Made by a program: the position numbers and the translations under genes. From Rhizobium mesosinicum (GTDB taxonomy: Bacteria > Pseudomonadota > Alphaproteobacteria > Rhizobiales > Rhizobiaceae), in assembly GCF_019511345.1 (NCBI RefSeq), contig NZ_JAEUAK010000009.1, positions 124,001-188,000 of the forward strand: 64,000 nt of DNA, written 5' to 3'. Positions within the stretch are counted from its first letter, which is position 1; each line of letters starts with the position of its first letter. The notes beneath the pieces were generated by a model that was not told where the DNA came from, ran no database searches, and saw only the letters and a list, made by a program, of their open reading frames with translations. Positions 1 through 8,775 of this stretch are shown here, one piece after another.

Positions 1-106
1 CGAACCCGTTCTCGAGCACCGCATGGCACTGACCTTCGCGGCCCGTGCCGAGGGAATGTCGGTGCGCGACGTCATTGCCGGATTGGTCAAGCAGGCAAAG
101 GCATAA
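1..106 (+). CDS. MoxR-type AAA ATPase, C-terminal end (partial)
   Basis: The frame open from base 2 to the TAA at 104-106 gives 34 residues containing LEHRMALTFAARAEG and VRDVIAGLV. This resembles the usual C-terminal end of MoxR-family AAA ATPases, which act as chaperone-like ATPases and are normally encoded just upstream of a DUF58 gene, as here. The rest of the gene lies outside the window, so Walker motifs cannot be checked. It is the first visible gene of an apparent five-gene operon; the next start codon is 14 bases past the stop. The call rests on the short tail plus context. Confidence 0.7.
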   Translation, partial: EPVLEHRMALTFAARAEGMSVRDVIAGLVKQAKA

Positions 107-119
107 GGAAGCGCAGCGC

Positions 120-1040
120 GTGGCATCCATCGGACAGATCGTCGACCCGACGTCAGGCAATGATGCCCTTTCCCGCGCAAGGCAGCGGGCCGCCCTCGTG
201 CCGGATTGCCTGGTTGAAGCCAAGCGCATTGCCAACACCGTGATTGCCGGCTGGCATGGCCGCCGCAAGCGCGGCATCGGCGAGAATTTTTGGCAATTCC
301 GCCCTTATAGCGAAGGGGAAAGCCTGTCGCGCATCGACTGGCGCCGCTCCGCACGCGACGACCACACTTATGTGCGCGACCGTGAGTGGGAAGCTGCGCA
401 CACGATCTGGCTTTGGGCCGACATGTCGCCCTCGATGATGTACAAGTCGACCTATGGCAGCGTGTCCAAAGAAAGCCGGGCGCTGGTCATCATGCTGGCG
501 CTTGCCGAGATTCTCGCCCGTTCCGGCGAGCGCATCGGCTGCCCCGGGGTGATGGAGCCAATCTCAGCCCGCAATGCTGCCGAGAGACTCGCAGCTGCCC
601 TGATGCACACGCCGCTGACCGGCGGCCTGCCGGAAACCGTGATGGTGCGGGGCTGGAGCGATCTCATCCTCATCGGCGATTTTCTCGATGACGCGCCCGC
701 TATCATGGCCCGCCTCGGTCCGCTCGCCCGCCGAGGCCTCCGCGGCCACGTGGTCGAGATCGCCGATCCCGCCGAGGAAATCTTTCCCTATAACGGCCGC
801 ACCGAATTCACCGATCCCGAGACCGGCGAAAGGCTGACATCAGGCCGGGCAGAAAGCCTGCGTGAGGCCTATCGCAACGCCTATCTGGCCCGACGCGAAA
901 ATCTTGGTCAGTCGCTGCGCCATCTCGGCTGGACCTTCGTTAGCCACCGCACCGATCACCTGGCATCCGAAGCGCTGGTCGCTGTCCACATGTATCTTTC
1001 CGGCATGCCGGCAAAGGCAACGCACGGAGGACAGCTTTGA
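120..1040 (+). CDS. DUF58 domain-containing protein
   Basis: The product has 306 residues. The GTG start at 120 is preferred because AAGGAAG lies 8 bases upstream, while the longer frame from ATG 45 would overlap the moxR end. The DUF58 core is visible as RIDWRRSARDDHTYVRDRE near residue 75, followed by a von Willebrand-A-like segment with LWADMSPSM. DUF58 proteins accompany MoxR ATPases and membrane vWA proteins (Bat-like systems); their biochemical role is not established. The stop overlaps the next start by 4 bases (TTGA), so the genes are probably translationally coupled. No membrane segment is evident, suggesting a cytoplasmic partner of MoxR. Confidence 0.85.
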   Translation: MASIGQIVDPTSGNDALSRARQRAALVPDCLVEAKRIANTVIAGWHGRRKRGIGENFWQFRPYSEGESLSRIDWRRSARDDHTYVRDREWEAAHTIWLWADMSPSMMYKSTYGSVSKESRALVIMLALAEILARSGERIGCPGVMEPISARNAAERLAAALMHTPLTGGLPETVMVRGWSDLILIGDFLDDAPAIMARLGPLARRGLRGHVVEIADPAEEIFPYNGRTEFTDPETGERLTSGRAESLREAYRNAYLARRENLGQSLRHLGWTFVSHRTDHLASEALVAVHMYLSGMPAKATHGGQL

Positions 1041-3856
1041 GCGCGCTTCCCTTTGCCTTCGCCTATCCCGCGGTCCTTGGTGCGCTTATTGCCCTTCCCC
1101 TCATCTGGTGGCTGTTGCGGCTAACCCCGCCGCGCCCGCAAGCGGAAGTCTTCCCCCCACTGAAAATTCTCGCAACCGTGTTGAAGCGCGAGGAAACGCC
1201 GGCGCAAAGCCCCTGGTGGCTCACGCTGTTGCGCATGCTTCTGGCTGCCGCCATCATCTTTGCGATCGCCGATCCGGTCTTCAATCCGCGTACCAGCTCG
1301 CTTGCATCAGGCGGCCCGCTCGTCCTCTTCGTCGATAATAGCTGGGCTTCGGCACCCGACTGGGAGCGCCGTGTTCAGACGGCCGATGCACTGATCGACG
1401 ACGCCGAATCCGCCGGTGCTGTCGTCTCTATCGCATTCACCGCCGATCCAACCAATGATGCGACACCCGGCACTGCTTCTGCCGCTCGCGAAAAGCTGCG
1501 TGCCGCCGAGCCGAAGCCGCTCGTGCCGGATCGCCAGCGAGCTTTCGAGGCTCTGCGCTCTGCTCTGAACGGCACGCATCCAGGCACTCTCGCCTTCCTC
1601 ACCGATGGTGCGGCAAGCAGCGAAAACGACACTACCGTCCGTCAACTCTCCGATCTCCAGCCCGCCGAACTGCGCGTGATCGAAGGCGATTCTGCCCAGA
1701 CGGTAGCAATCTCGGGCGCTACCAATGCGGCCGATGCAATGACGGTCAAGGTGACCCGGCTCAGCCCCGCTGGCGCGGCCTCCGTCCCGCTCAATGCACA
1801 GGACGCGCAGGGTCGCGTGATCGCTACCGGCAGGGCCGACTTCGCCCCCGGTCAGAGGGCCGTCAATGCCGGCATTTCCGCCCCCTTCGAGATGCGCAAT
1901 GATTTTGCCCGCGTCAGCATCAATACCGGCGCCACCGCCGGCGCGGTACACCTGCTCGATGATGCCTTCAAGCGCCGTAGGGTCGTGCTTCTTTCGGGCG
2001 AAAGCGGCGATGAATTCCAGCCGCTGCTGTCCCCGCTCTACTACATCCAGCGGGCGCTCGAACCTTATGCGGATCTCGTGCGGCCGACCGATGCCGATCT
2101 CTCGGTCGCGATCCCGAAACTGCTCGCCAACAATCCCTCTGTTATCATCATGGCTGATATCGGCCGCCTTCCGGAGGATACCTACGCGCCCCTGCAGCGC
2201 TGGATATCGAATGGCGGTATGCTGCTGCGCTTTGCCGGCCCGCGTCTGGCCGCGGCACCTGCCGAAGATCCGCTGATCCCTGTCATACTGCGCCAGGGCG
2301 AACGCGCGCTTGGCGGCAGCCTGTCCTGGAGCGAGCCGCAAGCACTCGCCGAATTTCCTGGATTCAGCCCGTTTGCCGGCATACCGCGTCCGGCCGACGT
2401 GACCGTCAACCGCCAGGTGCTGGCAGAGCCGACACCCGATCTTGCCGAGCGCACATGGGCAAGCCTCGCCGATGGTACGCCGCTCGTGACCATGAACAAG
2501 ATGAATGCCGGCCAGATCGTGCTCTTCCATGTGAGCGCCGAGGCGACCTGGTCGAACCTGCCGATCTCTGGCACTTTCGTCGAAATGCTGCGCCACCTCA
2601 TCCAGATCTCGCGCTCCGGCGGGGTAACCTCGGAATCATCAGGCAGTGCGCGCGTTGCCGAAACCCTGCCGCCCTTCCGCATGCTGACCGCCAAGGGCAT
2701 TCTGGTCACCGAAACCGGCAATGCCCGCCCGCTGATCCCGAACGCCAAGGCAGCACCCATTGCCAATTTCGACAACCCACCCGGCCTCTATGGCTCCGAA
2801 GACGGCTTCATGGCGCTGAACGTTCTGCCCGACAATGCCGAGCTGAAACCGCTCGACATTGATGGCATCAATGTCGTGCGCGCCGGCCTTGTCGGTGGCC
2901 AAAGCTGGTCGGCCAAGCCGCTGCTCTTCTTCATCGCCTTCCTGCTGCTTCTGGCCGATAGCCTGATCGTGCTCTTCATGAACGGTGCCTTCTCCCGCCT
3001 GCGCCCGCGCGCTCGAGCTGCGGCGACGATCGCCGCGGTACTTGCGGCCGGCCTGATGCTGCGGCCGGACCTCCTGCATGCCAACGACGGCCAGCCGGGC
3101 GACGACATCGTCATGCAGCGGCTGGATAATACCCATCTCGCCTATGTCGTGACCGGCGAGCAGGATGTGGACAATATTTCTGAAGAGGGGCTCAATGGCC
3201 TCACGAGGTTCCTGACCTACCGCACCACGCTGGAGCCGTCCCCACCCGTCGGCATTGACCTGAATAAGGACGAGCTATCCTTCTACCCGATCATCTACTG
3301 GCCTGTTTCGGCAACAGCGCCGATGCCGTCCAACGCTGCCATCAGCCGGATCGACGCCTATATGCGCAATGGCGGAACGGTGCTTTTCGATACGCGCGAC
3401 CAGTTCGACTCTATCGAAGGCGGCAGCGACACGACCGCCAACGGTCAGCGCCTGCAGCAGATCCTCGCCAATCTGGATATTCCGCCGCTGGAACCCGTTC
3501 CGCACGATCACGTGCTGACCAAGTCCTTTTATCTGCTGTCCAGCTTCCCCGGCCGCTACGCAGGCAGCCCGCTCTGGATCGAAGCTCGGCAGGGCGCCCA
3601 GAATCAGAACAACGCCAACAGGCCGGCCGCTGCCGCAGACGGCGTCTCGCCGATCCTGATTACCGCCAATGATTTTGCCGGCGCGTGGGCCGTTGACGAC
3701 AACGACACGCCGCTGCTGCCCACTGTGCCGCCGGATGAGACGCAGCGCGAATATGCCTTCCGCGCCGGCGTCAACATCATGATGTACATGCTGACCGGCA
3801 ACTACAAGACAGACCAGGTTCACGTGCCCGACCTGCTCGAACGGCTGGGGCAGTGA
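1037..3856 (+). CDS. BatA N-terminal domain / DUF4159 membrane protein
   Basis: The product has 939 residues and starts at TTG 1037 with GGAGG 7 bases upstream. Two membrane segments lie near residues 5-25 and 55-78, as in the aerotolerance-regulator (BatA) N-terminal domain. A vWA-like region follows with LVLFVDNSWASAPDWERR near residue 95. Two further hydrophobic segments are near 630-675, and a C-terminal DUF4159 domain (about 700-935) includes NGGTVLFDTRDQF. The topology suggests an inner-membrane protein with large soluble domains. It overlaps both neighbours by 4 bases within the moxR-DUF58 operon. Its precise function is unknown; the family belongs to MoxR-associated envelope or stress systems. 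Confidence 0.8.
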   Translation: MSALPFAFAYPAVLGALIALPLIWWLLRLTPPRPQAEVFPPLKILATVLKREETPAQSPWWLTLLRMLLAAAIIFAIADPVFNPRTSSLASGGPLVLFVDNSWASAPDWERRVQTADALIDDAESAGAVVSIAFTADPTNDATPGTASAAREKLRAAEPKPLVPDRQRAFEALRSALNGTHPGTLAFLTDGAASSENDTTVRQLSDLQPAELRVIEGDSAQTVAISGATNAADAMTVKVTRLSPAGAASVPLNAQDAQGRVIATGRADFAPGQRAVNAGISAPFEMRNDFARVSINTGATAGAVHLLDDAFKRRRVVLLSGESGDEFQPLLSPLYYIQRALEPYADLVRPTDADLSVAIPKLLANNPSVIIMADIGRLPEDTYAPLQRWISNGGMLLRFAGPRLAAAPAEDPLIPVILRQGERALGGSLSWSEPQALAEFPGFSPFAGIPRPADVTVNRQVLAEPTPDLAERTWASLADGTPLVTMNKMNAGQIVLFHVSAEATWSNLPISGTFVEMLRHLIQISRSGGVTSESSGSARVAETLPPFRMLTAKGILVTETGNARPLIPNAKAAPIANFDNPPGLYGSEDGFMALNVLPDNAELKPLDIDGINVVRAGLVGGQSWSAKPLLFFIAFLLLLADSLIVLFMNGAFSRLRPRARAAATIAAVLAAGLMLRPDLLHANDGQPGDDIVMQRLDNTHLAYVVTGEQDVDNISEEGLNGLTRFLTYRTTLEPSPPVGIDLNKDELSFYPIIYWPVSATAPMPSNAAISRIDAYMRNGGTVLFDTRDQFDSIEGGSDTTANGQRLQQILANLDIPPLEPVPHDHVLTKSFYLLSSFPGRYAGSPLWIEARQGAQNQNNANRPAAAADGVSPILITANDFAGAWAVDDNDTPLLPTVPPDETQREYAFRAGVNIMMYMLTGNYKTDQVHVPDLLERLGQ

Positions 3857-5931
3857 CAATGACGCTCGATTATTCGCCCTTCCTGCCCTGGCCCCTTTTG
3901 GCAGTACTGACCGGCGTCGTCCTCCTGATCGCCGTATTCGCGATCTGGCGCGGCATACGCGGCGCGTGGATCCGCACGCTTGCGGCGCTGGCGCTACTGG
4001 CGGCACTTGCCAATCCGGTACTGCTGCAGGAAGACCGCGACCAGCTTTCGACCATCGTCCCCGTTATCGTCGACCGCAGCCAAAGCCAGCAGACGGCCGA
4101 CCGCATGACGATGACGGACGATGCGCTGGCGTCCTTGAAAACGCAGCTCGCCCGCTTTCCGCAAATCGAGCCGCGTTTCGTAGACGTGAACGAGGACCGC
4201 AATTCTGATGTGCCCTCCACCCGTCTCTTCGATGCCCTCACGGCTTCGATCGCCGATGTGCCGCCTTCGCGGATTGGCGGCGCGATCATGCTGACGGATG
4301 GCGAAGTACATGATGTGCCAGGCGTCAATCAGGCGCTCGGCTTCGACGCACCGATCCACGGCCTCATCACCGGCAAGCCGAACGAGTTCGACCGCCGCAT
4401 CGAAGTCATCAAGGCGCCCCGCTTCGGTATCGTCAACGAGGAGCAGCAGCTCGTCCTGCGGGTCTTCGACGACGGCCCGAGCCCGGGCGGCGTGGCAAAT
4501 GTGACGGTGCGCCTCAATGGCGACGAGATCGCCACCCTTCAGGCAACACCCGGCCAGGATACGCCCTTCTCCTTCAAGGTGGCCCGCGGTGGCCCGAATG
4601 TGCTGGAATTCTCCGTTGCCGGTATTCCCGGTGAGGTGACGGATGCCAATAACCGCGCCGTGCACATCATCGATGGCATCCGCCAGAACCTGCGCGTCCT
4701 CCTCGTCTCGGGCGAGCCGCATGCCGGCGAACGCGCCTGGCGTAACCTCCTGAAGTCCGACGCGTCGGTCGATCTCGTGCATTTCACCATCTTGCGCCCG
4801 CCGGAAAAGCAGGACGGCACGCCGATCAACGAGCTGTCGCTGATCGCCTTCCCGACGCGGGAGCTTTTCGTCGACAAGATCAAGGATTTCGATCTGATCA
4901 TCTTCGACCGCTATCAGGATCGCGCCAATGTGCTGCCGATGCTCTATTACGATAACATCGCGCAATATGTGGAAAACGGCGGCGCATTGCTGATCGCCGC
5001 TGGTCCTGAACACGCAAGCCCGGAGTCGATCGCGATGACCCCGCTTGCTTCCGTCCTGCCGGCAGAGCCAACCGGACGTATGATCGAACAAGCCTTCTAT
5101 CCCCGTCTTTCCGAACAGGGCCGCAAGCATCCTGTCACGCGCGGGCTTGACGGCTCCGGCGACGAGCCGCCGCATTGGGGCCGCTGGTTCCGCAGCGTCG
5201 ATGTCGACCGGCCGCAGGGCCAGACCGTTATGGTTGGCGCCGACAACCATCCGCTGCTGGTTCTCAACCGCGCCGGCCAGGGACGTGTCGCCATGCTGCT
5301 TTCCGACCAGGGCTGGCTCTGGGCGCGTGGCTTCGAGGGCGGCGGCCCGCACGTTTCGCTCTATCGTCGCATCGCCCACTGGCTGATGAAGGAACCGGCG
5401 CTGGAAGAGGAGGCACTAACGGCCCGCACCTCCGGCCGCACGCTGGAAATCACCCGCCAGACGATCGGTGATGCCCCCGGAGATGCGGTCGTCCGTTACC
5501 CCTCGGGCAAGACCGAGAACCTGCCGCTGACGCAGACCGAGCCCGGCCTCTACAAGGCCGAAAAGCGCATGGACGAAATCGGCCTTTTCGAAATCCGCAA
5601 TGGCGACCTGACGACACTCGCCCATGTCGGCGCCGTCGATGCCCCTGAATTCAAGGCGATGATCTCGACGACGGCGGCTCTGAAGCCGATCACCGACAAG
5701 AGCCGCGGTCTCGTCACACGCGTCGTCAACAATGCTGGCGCTGTCACGGTCCCGCCGATCCTTCCGGTGCGGGGACAGGTGCGTGTGGCCGACAATGATC
5801 GCATGGCGATCCGCATGACCAATGAGACCGTGCTGAAGGGCATCGATACCTTGCCGCTCTTTGCGGGCTTCGCAGGTGTCGGAATTCTGCTTCTGGCCTT
5901 TGGCGCCATGTGGTGGCGTGAGGGACGATAA
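3853..5931 (+). CDS. Large membrane protein of the moxR-DUF58 operon
   Basis: The product has 692 residues. The GTG at 3853 overlaps the preceding TGA; an in-frame ATG at 3859 is an alternative. There are two N-terminal membrane segments (about residues 8-32 and 37-57) and one near the C-terminus (about 665-687), with a long soluble middle containing Ig-like and class I glutamine-amidotransferase-fold-like stretches such as NGGALLIAAGPEHASPES. Proteins of this arrangement routinely follow the DUF4159 gene in alphaproteobacterial moxR operons. No catalytic residues can be assigned, so it is probably a structural partner of the upstream membrane protein. Confidence 0.7.
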   Translation: MTMTLDYSPFLPWPLLAVLTGVVLLIAVFAIWRGIRGAWIRTLAALALLAALANPVLLQEDRDQLSTIVPVIVDRSQSQQTADRMTMTDDALASLKTQLARFPQIEPRFVDVNEDRNSDVPSTRLFDALTASIADVPPSRIGGAIMLTDGEVHDVPGVNQALGFDAPIHGLITGKPNEFDRRIEVIKAPRFGIVNEEQQLVLRVFDDGPSPGGVANVTVRLNGDEIATLQATPGQDTPFSFKVARGGPNVLEFSVAGIPGEVTDANNRAVHIIDGIRQNLRVLLVSGEPHAGERAWRNLLKSDASVDLVHFTILRPPEKQDGTPINELSLIAFPTRELFVDKIKDFDLIIFDRYQDRANVLPMLYYDNIAQYVENGGALLIAAGPEHASPESIAMTPLASVLPAEPTGRMIEQAFYPRLSEQGRKHPVTRGLDGSGDEPPHWGRWFRSVDVDRPQGQTVMVGADNHPLLVLNRAGQGRVAMLLSDQGWLWARGFEGGGPHVSLYRRIAHWLMKEPALEEEALTARTSGRTLEITRQTIGDAPGDAVVRYPSGKTENLPLTQTEPGLYKAEKRMDEIGLFEIRNGDLTTLAHVGAVDAPEFKAMISTTAALKPITDKSRGLVTRVVNNAGAVTVPPILPVRGQVRVADNDRMAIRMTNETVLKGIDTLPLFAGFAGVGILLLAFGAMWWREGR

Positions 5932-5933
5932 CG

Positions 5934-6350
5934 ATGCCGGAATTCGAGCTCACCGCCGCCCCTTCACCGGAAGAGCTCGCTGTTATCACCGATGGCCTGA
6001 CGGCTTTCAACACCGAGGATGTCGGCCCGTCCGAGCGGCAGGCGCTTGCCGTTCTGATCCGCGATACCGACGGCAAGGTTTCCGGCGGCCTGTCCGGCTA
6101 CACTGCCTGGGGCTGGCTCTTCGTACAGTTGCTCTACATTCCCGATACGCTGCGCGGCAGCGGCATGGCCGGCAAGATCCTTGCAAAGGCGGAAGAAGAA
6201 GCCACCGCCCGCGGCTGCCGCGGCGCCTGGATCGATACGTTCAACCCGCATGCGCTCAGCGCCCACAAGCGTCAGGGCTACGAGGTCTTCGGCGAACTAC
6301 CGGATTTCCCCGAAGGCAGGACGCGGACCTTCCTCAAGAAGATGCTCTGA
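5934..6350 (+). CDS. GNAT family N-acetyltransferase
   Basis: The product has 138 residues and starts 2 bases after the preceding stop, so it is likely the last gene of the operon. The acetyl-CoA loop reads LRGSGMAGKILAKAEEEA near residue 75, and the C-terminal NPHALSAHKRQGYEVFGEL is the usual GNAT motif B end. The substrate is not predictable. It has no obvious link to the MoxR/DUF58 genes beyond position. An intergenic repeat follows directly. Confidence 0.8.
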   Translation: MPEFELTAAPSPEELAVITDGLTAFNTEDVGPSERQALAVLIRDTDGKVSGGLSGYTAWGWLFVQLLYIPDTLRGSGMAGKILAKAEEEATARGCRGAWIDTFNPHALSAHKRQGYEVFGELPDFPEGRTRTFLKKML

Positions 6351-6354
6351 CGAG

Positions 6355-6454
6355 AGCAATTCCAGCAAAAGTGCGCAGCGGTTTTGCGTCGGGAATTACG
6401 TAAAACAAAGCGATAGAGCGTTTCCGGGATTCGAAGAAGAACGGAAATGCTCTA
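6355..6454. repeat. Rhizobial intergenic palindromic repeat (RIME-like)
   Basis: This block begins GCAATTCCAGCAAAAGTGCG and ends in a long imperfect hairpin, TAGAGCGTTTCC paired with GGAAATGCTCTA (6414-6454). The wording of the block (AGCGGTTTTGCGTC, GGAATTACGTAAAACAAAG) matches my memory of a dispersed intergenic element common in Rhizobium and Agrobacterium. The last bases form the stop codon of the convergent acetyltransferase at 6452. Assignment is by recognition; copies elsewhere in the genome cannot be counted here. Confidence 0.65.
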
Positions 6455-6958
6455 TCGCCGCCAGGCGATCGTGCCTTTCAACCGCGCATGCGTGTCTTCG
6501 GCGATCGGGACGACGAGCACACGGCTCGGATCGACGGGACCGGGAAAAGTCAGCGCGCCATAGGCGACCTTCTCGAAGCCGAGCGGGCCGTAATACGGCG
6601 GATCGCCAACGAGAATGACGGCTTCCGAACCCTTGCGTTTGGCGGCCTCGACGGCGATACGCACCAGTTCCCGGCCAATGCCCCTGCTCTTGTGCGACGG
6701 CCGCACGGCAAGCGGTCCGAGCAGATGGCCTTTCACTGTCCCGGCCAAAACCGGCGTCATCCGCACCGAAGCGATCGTCTCGCCGTCATCTGCGCAGATG
6801 AAGGAGAGCGACAGGTCATGCGGTCCCTGCTCGCGAATACGGGCAGCAGCGCGCGTGTGCCGGCCGGGGCCGAATGCTTCTTCGTTGATGTGTTCGATTG
6901 CGGCGTCGTGAGACGCATCCTCAGTGAGGTAGACGAGATCGTGCTTGTACATGAGCAT
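6452..6958 (-). CDS. GNAT family N-acetyltransferase (YhbS-like)
   Basis: The product has 168 residues from the ATG at 6958. A GTG at 7003 would add 15 residues that do not resemble the family. The sequence shows EEAFGPGRHTRAAARIREQ at the N-terminus, the acetyl-CoA motif VRPSHKSRGIGRELVRIAV near residue 82, and DPPYYGPLGFEKVAYG near 120, typical of the COG3153 (YhbS) group of predicted acetyltransferases. The substrate is unknown. Its stop codon lies inside the palindromic repeat shared with the convergent gene. A weak ribosome-binding site makes the start uncertain. Confidence 0.8.
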   Translation of the reverse strand: MLMYKHDLVYLTEDASHDAAIEHINEEAFGPGRHTRAAARIREQGPHDLSLSFICADDGETIASVRMTPVLAGTVKGHLLGPLAVRPSHKSRGIGRELVRIAVEAAKRKGSEAVILVGDPPYYGPLGFEKVAYGALTFPGPVDPSRVLVVPIAEDTHARLKGTIAWRR

Positions 6959-7181
6959 GGGAACAGAGACCGGATAGACGCAGATATATGGGTTCGCGAA
7001 CACGCCTCAGGCGTTCGGGAGCATCAGCGTCGTCGCAGGCCTCTGAGAATAGACATCAAGCAGGATTCCAAAATTTGTGAAGAAGGCGGATAGCAGGAAA
7101 AATTTCTGTCGTCCATTGCAAAAATTCGGTCAAGAATTGGGTGGCCAAGACGCAGTGTTCAATCTTTGCCGACCTGCAAAA

Positions 7182-7195
7182 TGCAGCGCGCTGCA
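7182..7195. promoter_or_regulatory. 14-bp perfect palindrome upstream of GS-HQ reductase
   Basis: TGCAGCGCGCTGCA is a perfect 14-base palindrome about 40 bases before the start codon at 7235. It is flanked by further TGCA-containing repeats (CTGCAAAATGCA upstream, ATGCTGCA downstream). The position suits a dimeric repressor or activator. No adjacent regulator gene is present, so the factor is unknown. Confidence 0.4.
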
Positions 7196-7234
7196 ATATC
7201 TATGCTGCAACAACCAATTTCAGAGGTAGAAAAC

Positions 7235-8224
7235 ATGGGCATGCTGGTGGACGGCGTCTGGCATGACGTCTGGTACGACACGAAGGAAACGAAGGGCCAT
7301 TTCAAGCGTCAGCCCTCGCAGTTCCGCAACTGGATCACGGCCGATGGAGAGGCCGGTCCCAGCGGTAAGGGCGGCTTCAAGGCAGAAGCGGGTCGCTATC
7401 ATCTCTATGTTTCGCTCGCCTGTCCGTGGGCGCATCGCACGCTGATCTTCCGCAAGCTGAAGAAGCTCGAAGACCTGATTTCCGTTTCCGTCGTTGATCC
7501 GCTGATGGTGGAAAATGGCTGGGAGTTCAAGGTCGGCAACGGCGCCACCGGCGACCACCTTTTCGGCTCCAAGGCGCTCTGGGAAATCTACGTGAAGGCC
7601 GATCCGCGCTATTCCGGCCGCGTCACTGTCCCTGTTCTCTGGGACAAGCAAACCGGCACGATCGTCAACAACGAGTCGGCCGAAATCATCCGCATGTTCA
7701 ACAGCGCCTTCAATCACCTAACGGGCTCAACAGCGGACTATTACCCGGAAGACCTGCGGACTGACATCGATGCGCTGAACGACGTAGTCTATGACACTGT
7801 CAACAACGGCGTCTACAAATCAGGCTTTGCCACCACGCAAGCAGCTTACGAGGAGAACGTCGTCAAGCTCTTCGAAACGCTGGACAGGCTCGATGAGCGT
7901 CTCGGCAAGCGCCGTTACCTTTTCGGCGATCGCCAGACCGAAGCCGACTGGCGGCTCTTCACGACGCTCGTGCGTTTCGATCCTGTTTATGTCGGCCACT
8001 TCAAATGCAATATTCGCGGCGTCGAGGACTACCGCAATCTACCGGCCTATCTGCGTGACCTCTATCAGACACCCGGCATTGCCGACACAGTGAACCTGCG
8101 GCACATCAAGGAACACTATTACCGAAGCCACAAGACCATCAACCCGACCGGGATCGTGCCCGTTGGTCCGGCACTCGATCTCGACCGGCCGCATGGCCGT
8201 GACAAACTGGCAGCCGCAGCCTGA
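7235..8224 (+). CDS. Glutathionyl-hydroquinone reductase (Xi-class GST)
   Basis: The product has 329 residues. The ATG at 7235 follows AGAGGTAG, whereas the frame can open at 7166 with unlike residues. The catalytic motif SLACPWAHRT sits near residue 55, with its Cys as the nucleophile of Xi-class (YqjG/PcpF) enzymes. The family signatures WEFKVGNGATGDHLFGSKALWEIY and WRLFTTLVRFDPVYVGHFKCN (split in the chain) are also present. These enzymes reduce S-glutathionyl-hydroquinones with glutathione, recycling quinone adducts in the cytoplasm. Length matches the family (about 320-330). It appears monocistronic, with a palindrome upstream that may be an operator. Confidence 0.9.
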   Translation: MGMLVDGVWHDVWYDTKETKGHFKRQPSQFRNWITADGEAGPSGKGGFKAEAGRYHLYVSLACPWAHRTLIFRKLKKLEDLISVSVVDPLMVENGWEFKVGNGATGDHLFGSKALWEIYVKADPRYSGRVTVPVLWDKQTGTIVNNESAEIIRMFNSAFNHLTGSTADYYPEDLRTDIDALNDVVYDTVNNGVYKSGFATTQAAYEENVVKLFETLDRLDERLGKRRYLFGDRQTEADWRLFTTLVRFDPVYVGHFKCNIRGVEDYRNLPAYLRDLYQTPGIADTVNLRHIKEHYYRSHKTINPTGIVPVGPALDLDRPHGRDKLAAAA

Positions 8225-8227
8225 GCT

Positions 8228-8719
8228 TCACCAGTAATGCGCCGGCTCCGCCTCGCCGCGGAGCTCGGCAAGCCTTCTATGCGTTGCTTCGGTCGTCCCC
8301 GCCGGCAGATTGTCGATTTCGAAAAAGCCGCTCTCGGCAATTTCCCAGTCTGGCAGTCGCGGCGCTGTCTGTTCCACCGCAGCACGGTAGAAGACCACAT
8401 GATCGCGCCGGGTGATACTCGTGTTGAAATAGACGTGAAAGAGCTGCGGCTTGCCCACGATCCTGAGGTTGCCTTCCTCCCGCAACTCCTTGACGAGCGC
8501 TTCTTCTGCCGTCTCGTTTCGCTCCAGCCCGCCGCCTGGCATATGCCATCCGCCTGTATAGCCGTGACGGACGAGAAAGAGGCGCCCCTGCTCGTCGAAA
8601 CACGCTGCACGCACCCCCATCGTCATGCCGCGCGCGACGGAAAAATACACGTGCAGCAATCGCACCAACACTTTCATGTGAAGGGGCCATGTTTGTTTGT
8701 CTGCCATGGGCTCTTTCAT
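8228..8719 (-). CDS. Nudix hydrolase with slightly degenerate Nudix box
   Basis: The product has 163 residues; starts at 8719 or 8707 (MADKQTW) are both possible. The Nudix box near residues 63-86 reads GGLERNETAEEALVKELREE then GNL. Compared with the consensus GX5EX7REUXEEXGU, the R is K and the last G is N, while the metal-binding glutamates (REEG region) are kept. Activity on a nucleoside-diphosphate-linked substrate is therefore plausible but the substrate is unknown. The gene is convergent with the reductase at 8224 and divergent from the phosphoesterase. Confidence 0.8.
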   Translation of the reverse strand: MKEPMADKQTWPLHMKVLVRLLHVYFSVARGMTMGVRAACFDEQGRLFLVRHGYTGGWHMPGGGLERNETAEEALVKELREEGNLRIVGKPQLFHVYFNTSITRRDHVVFYRAAVEQTAPRLPDWEIAESGFFEIDNLPAGTTEATHRRLAELRGEAEPAHYW

Positions 8720-8775
8720 ATTCTCATCGCGCGGATGTGTTTGAATTGTAAATAAGCTGGTCTATGTGTCGTTGC

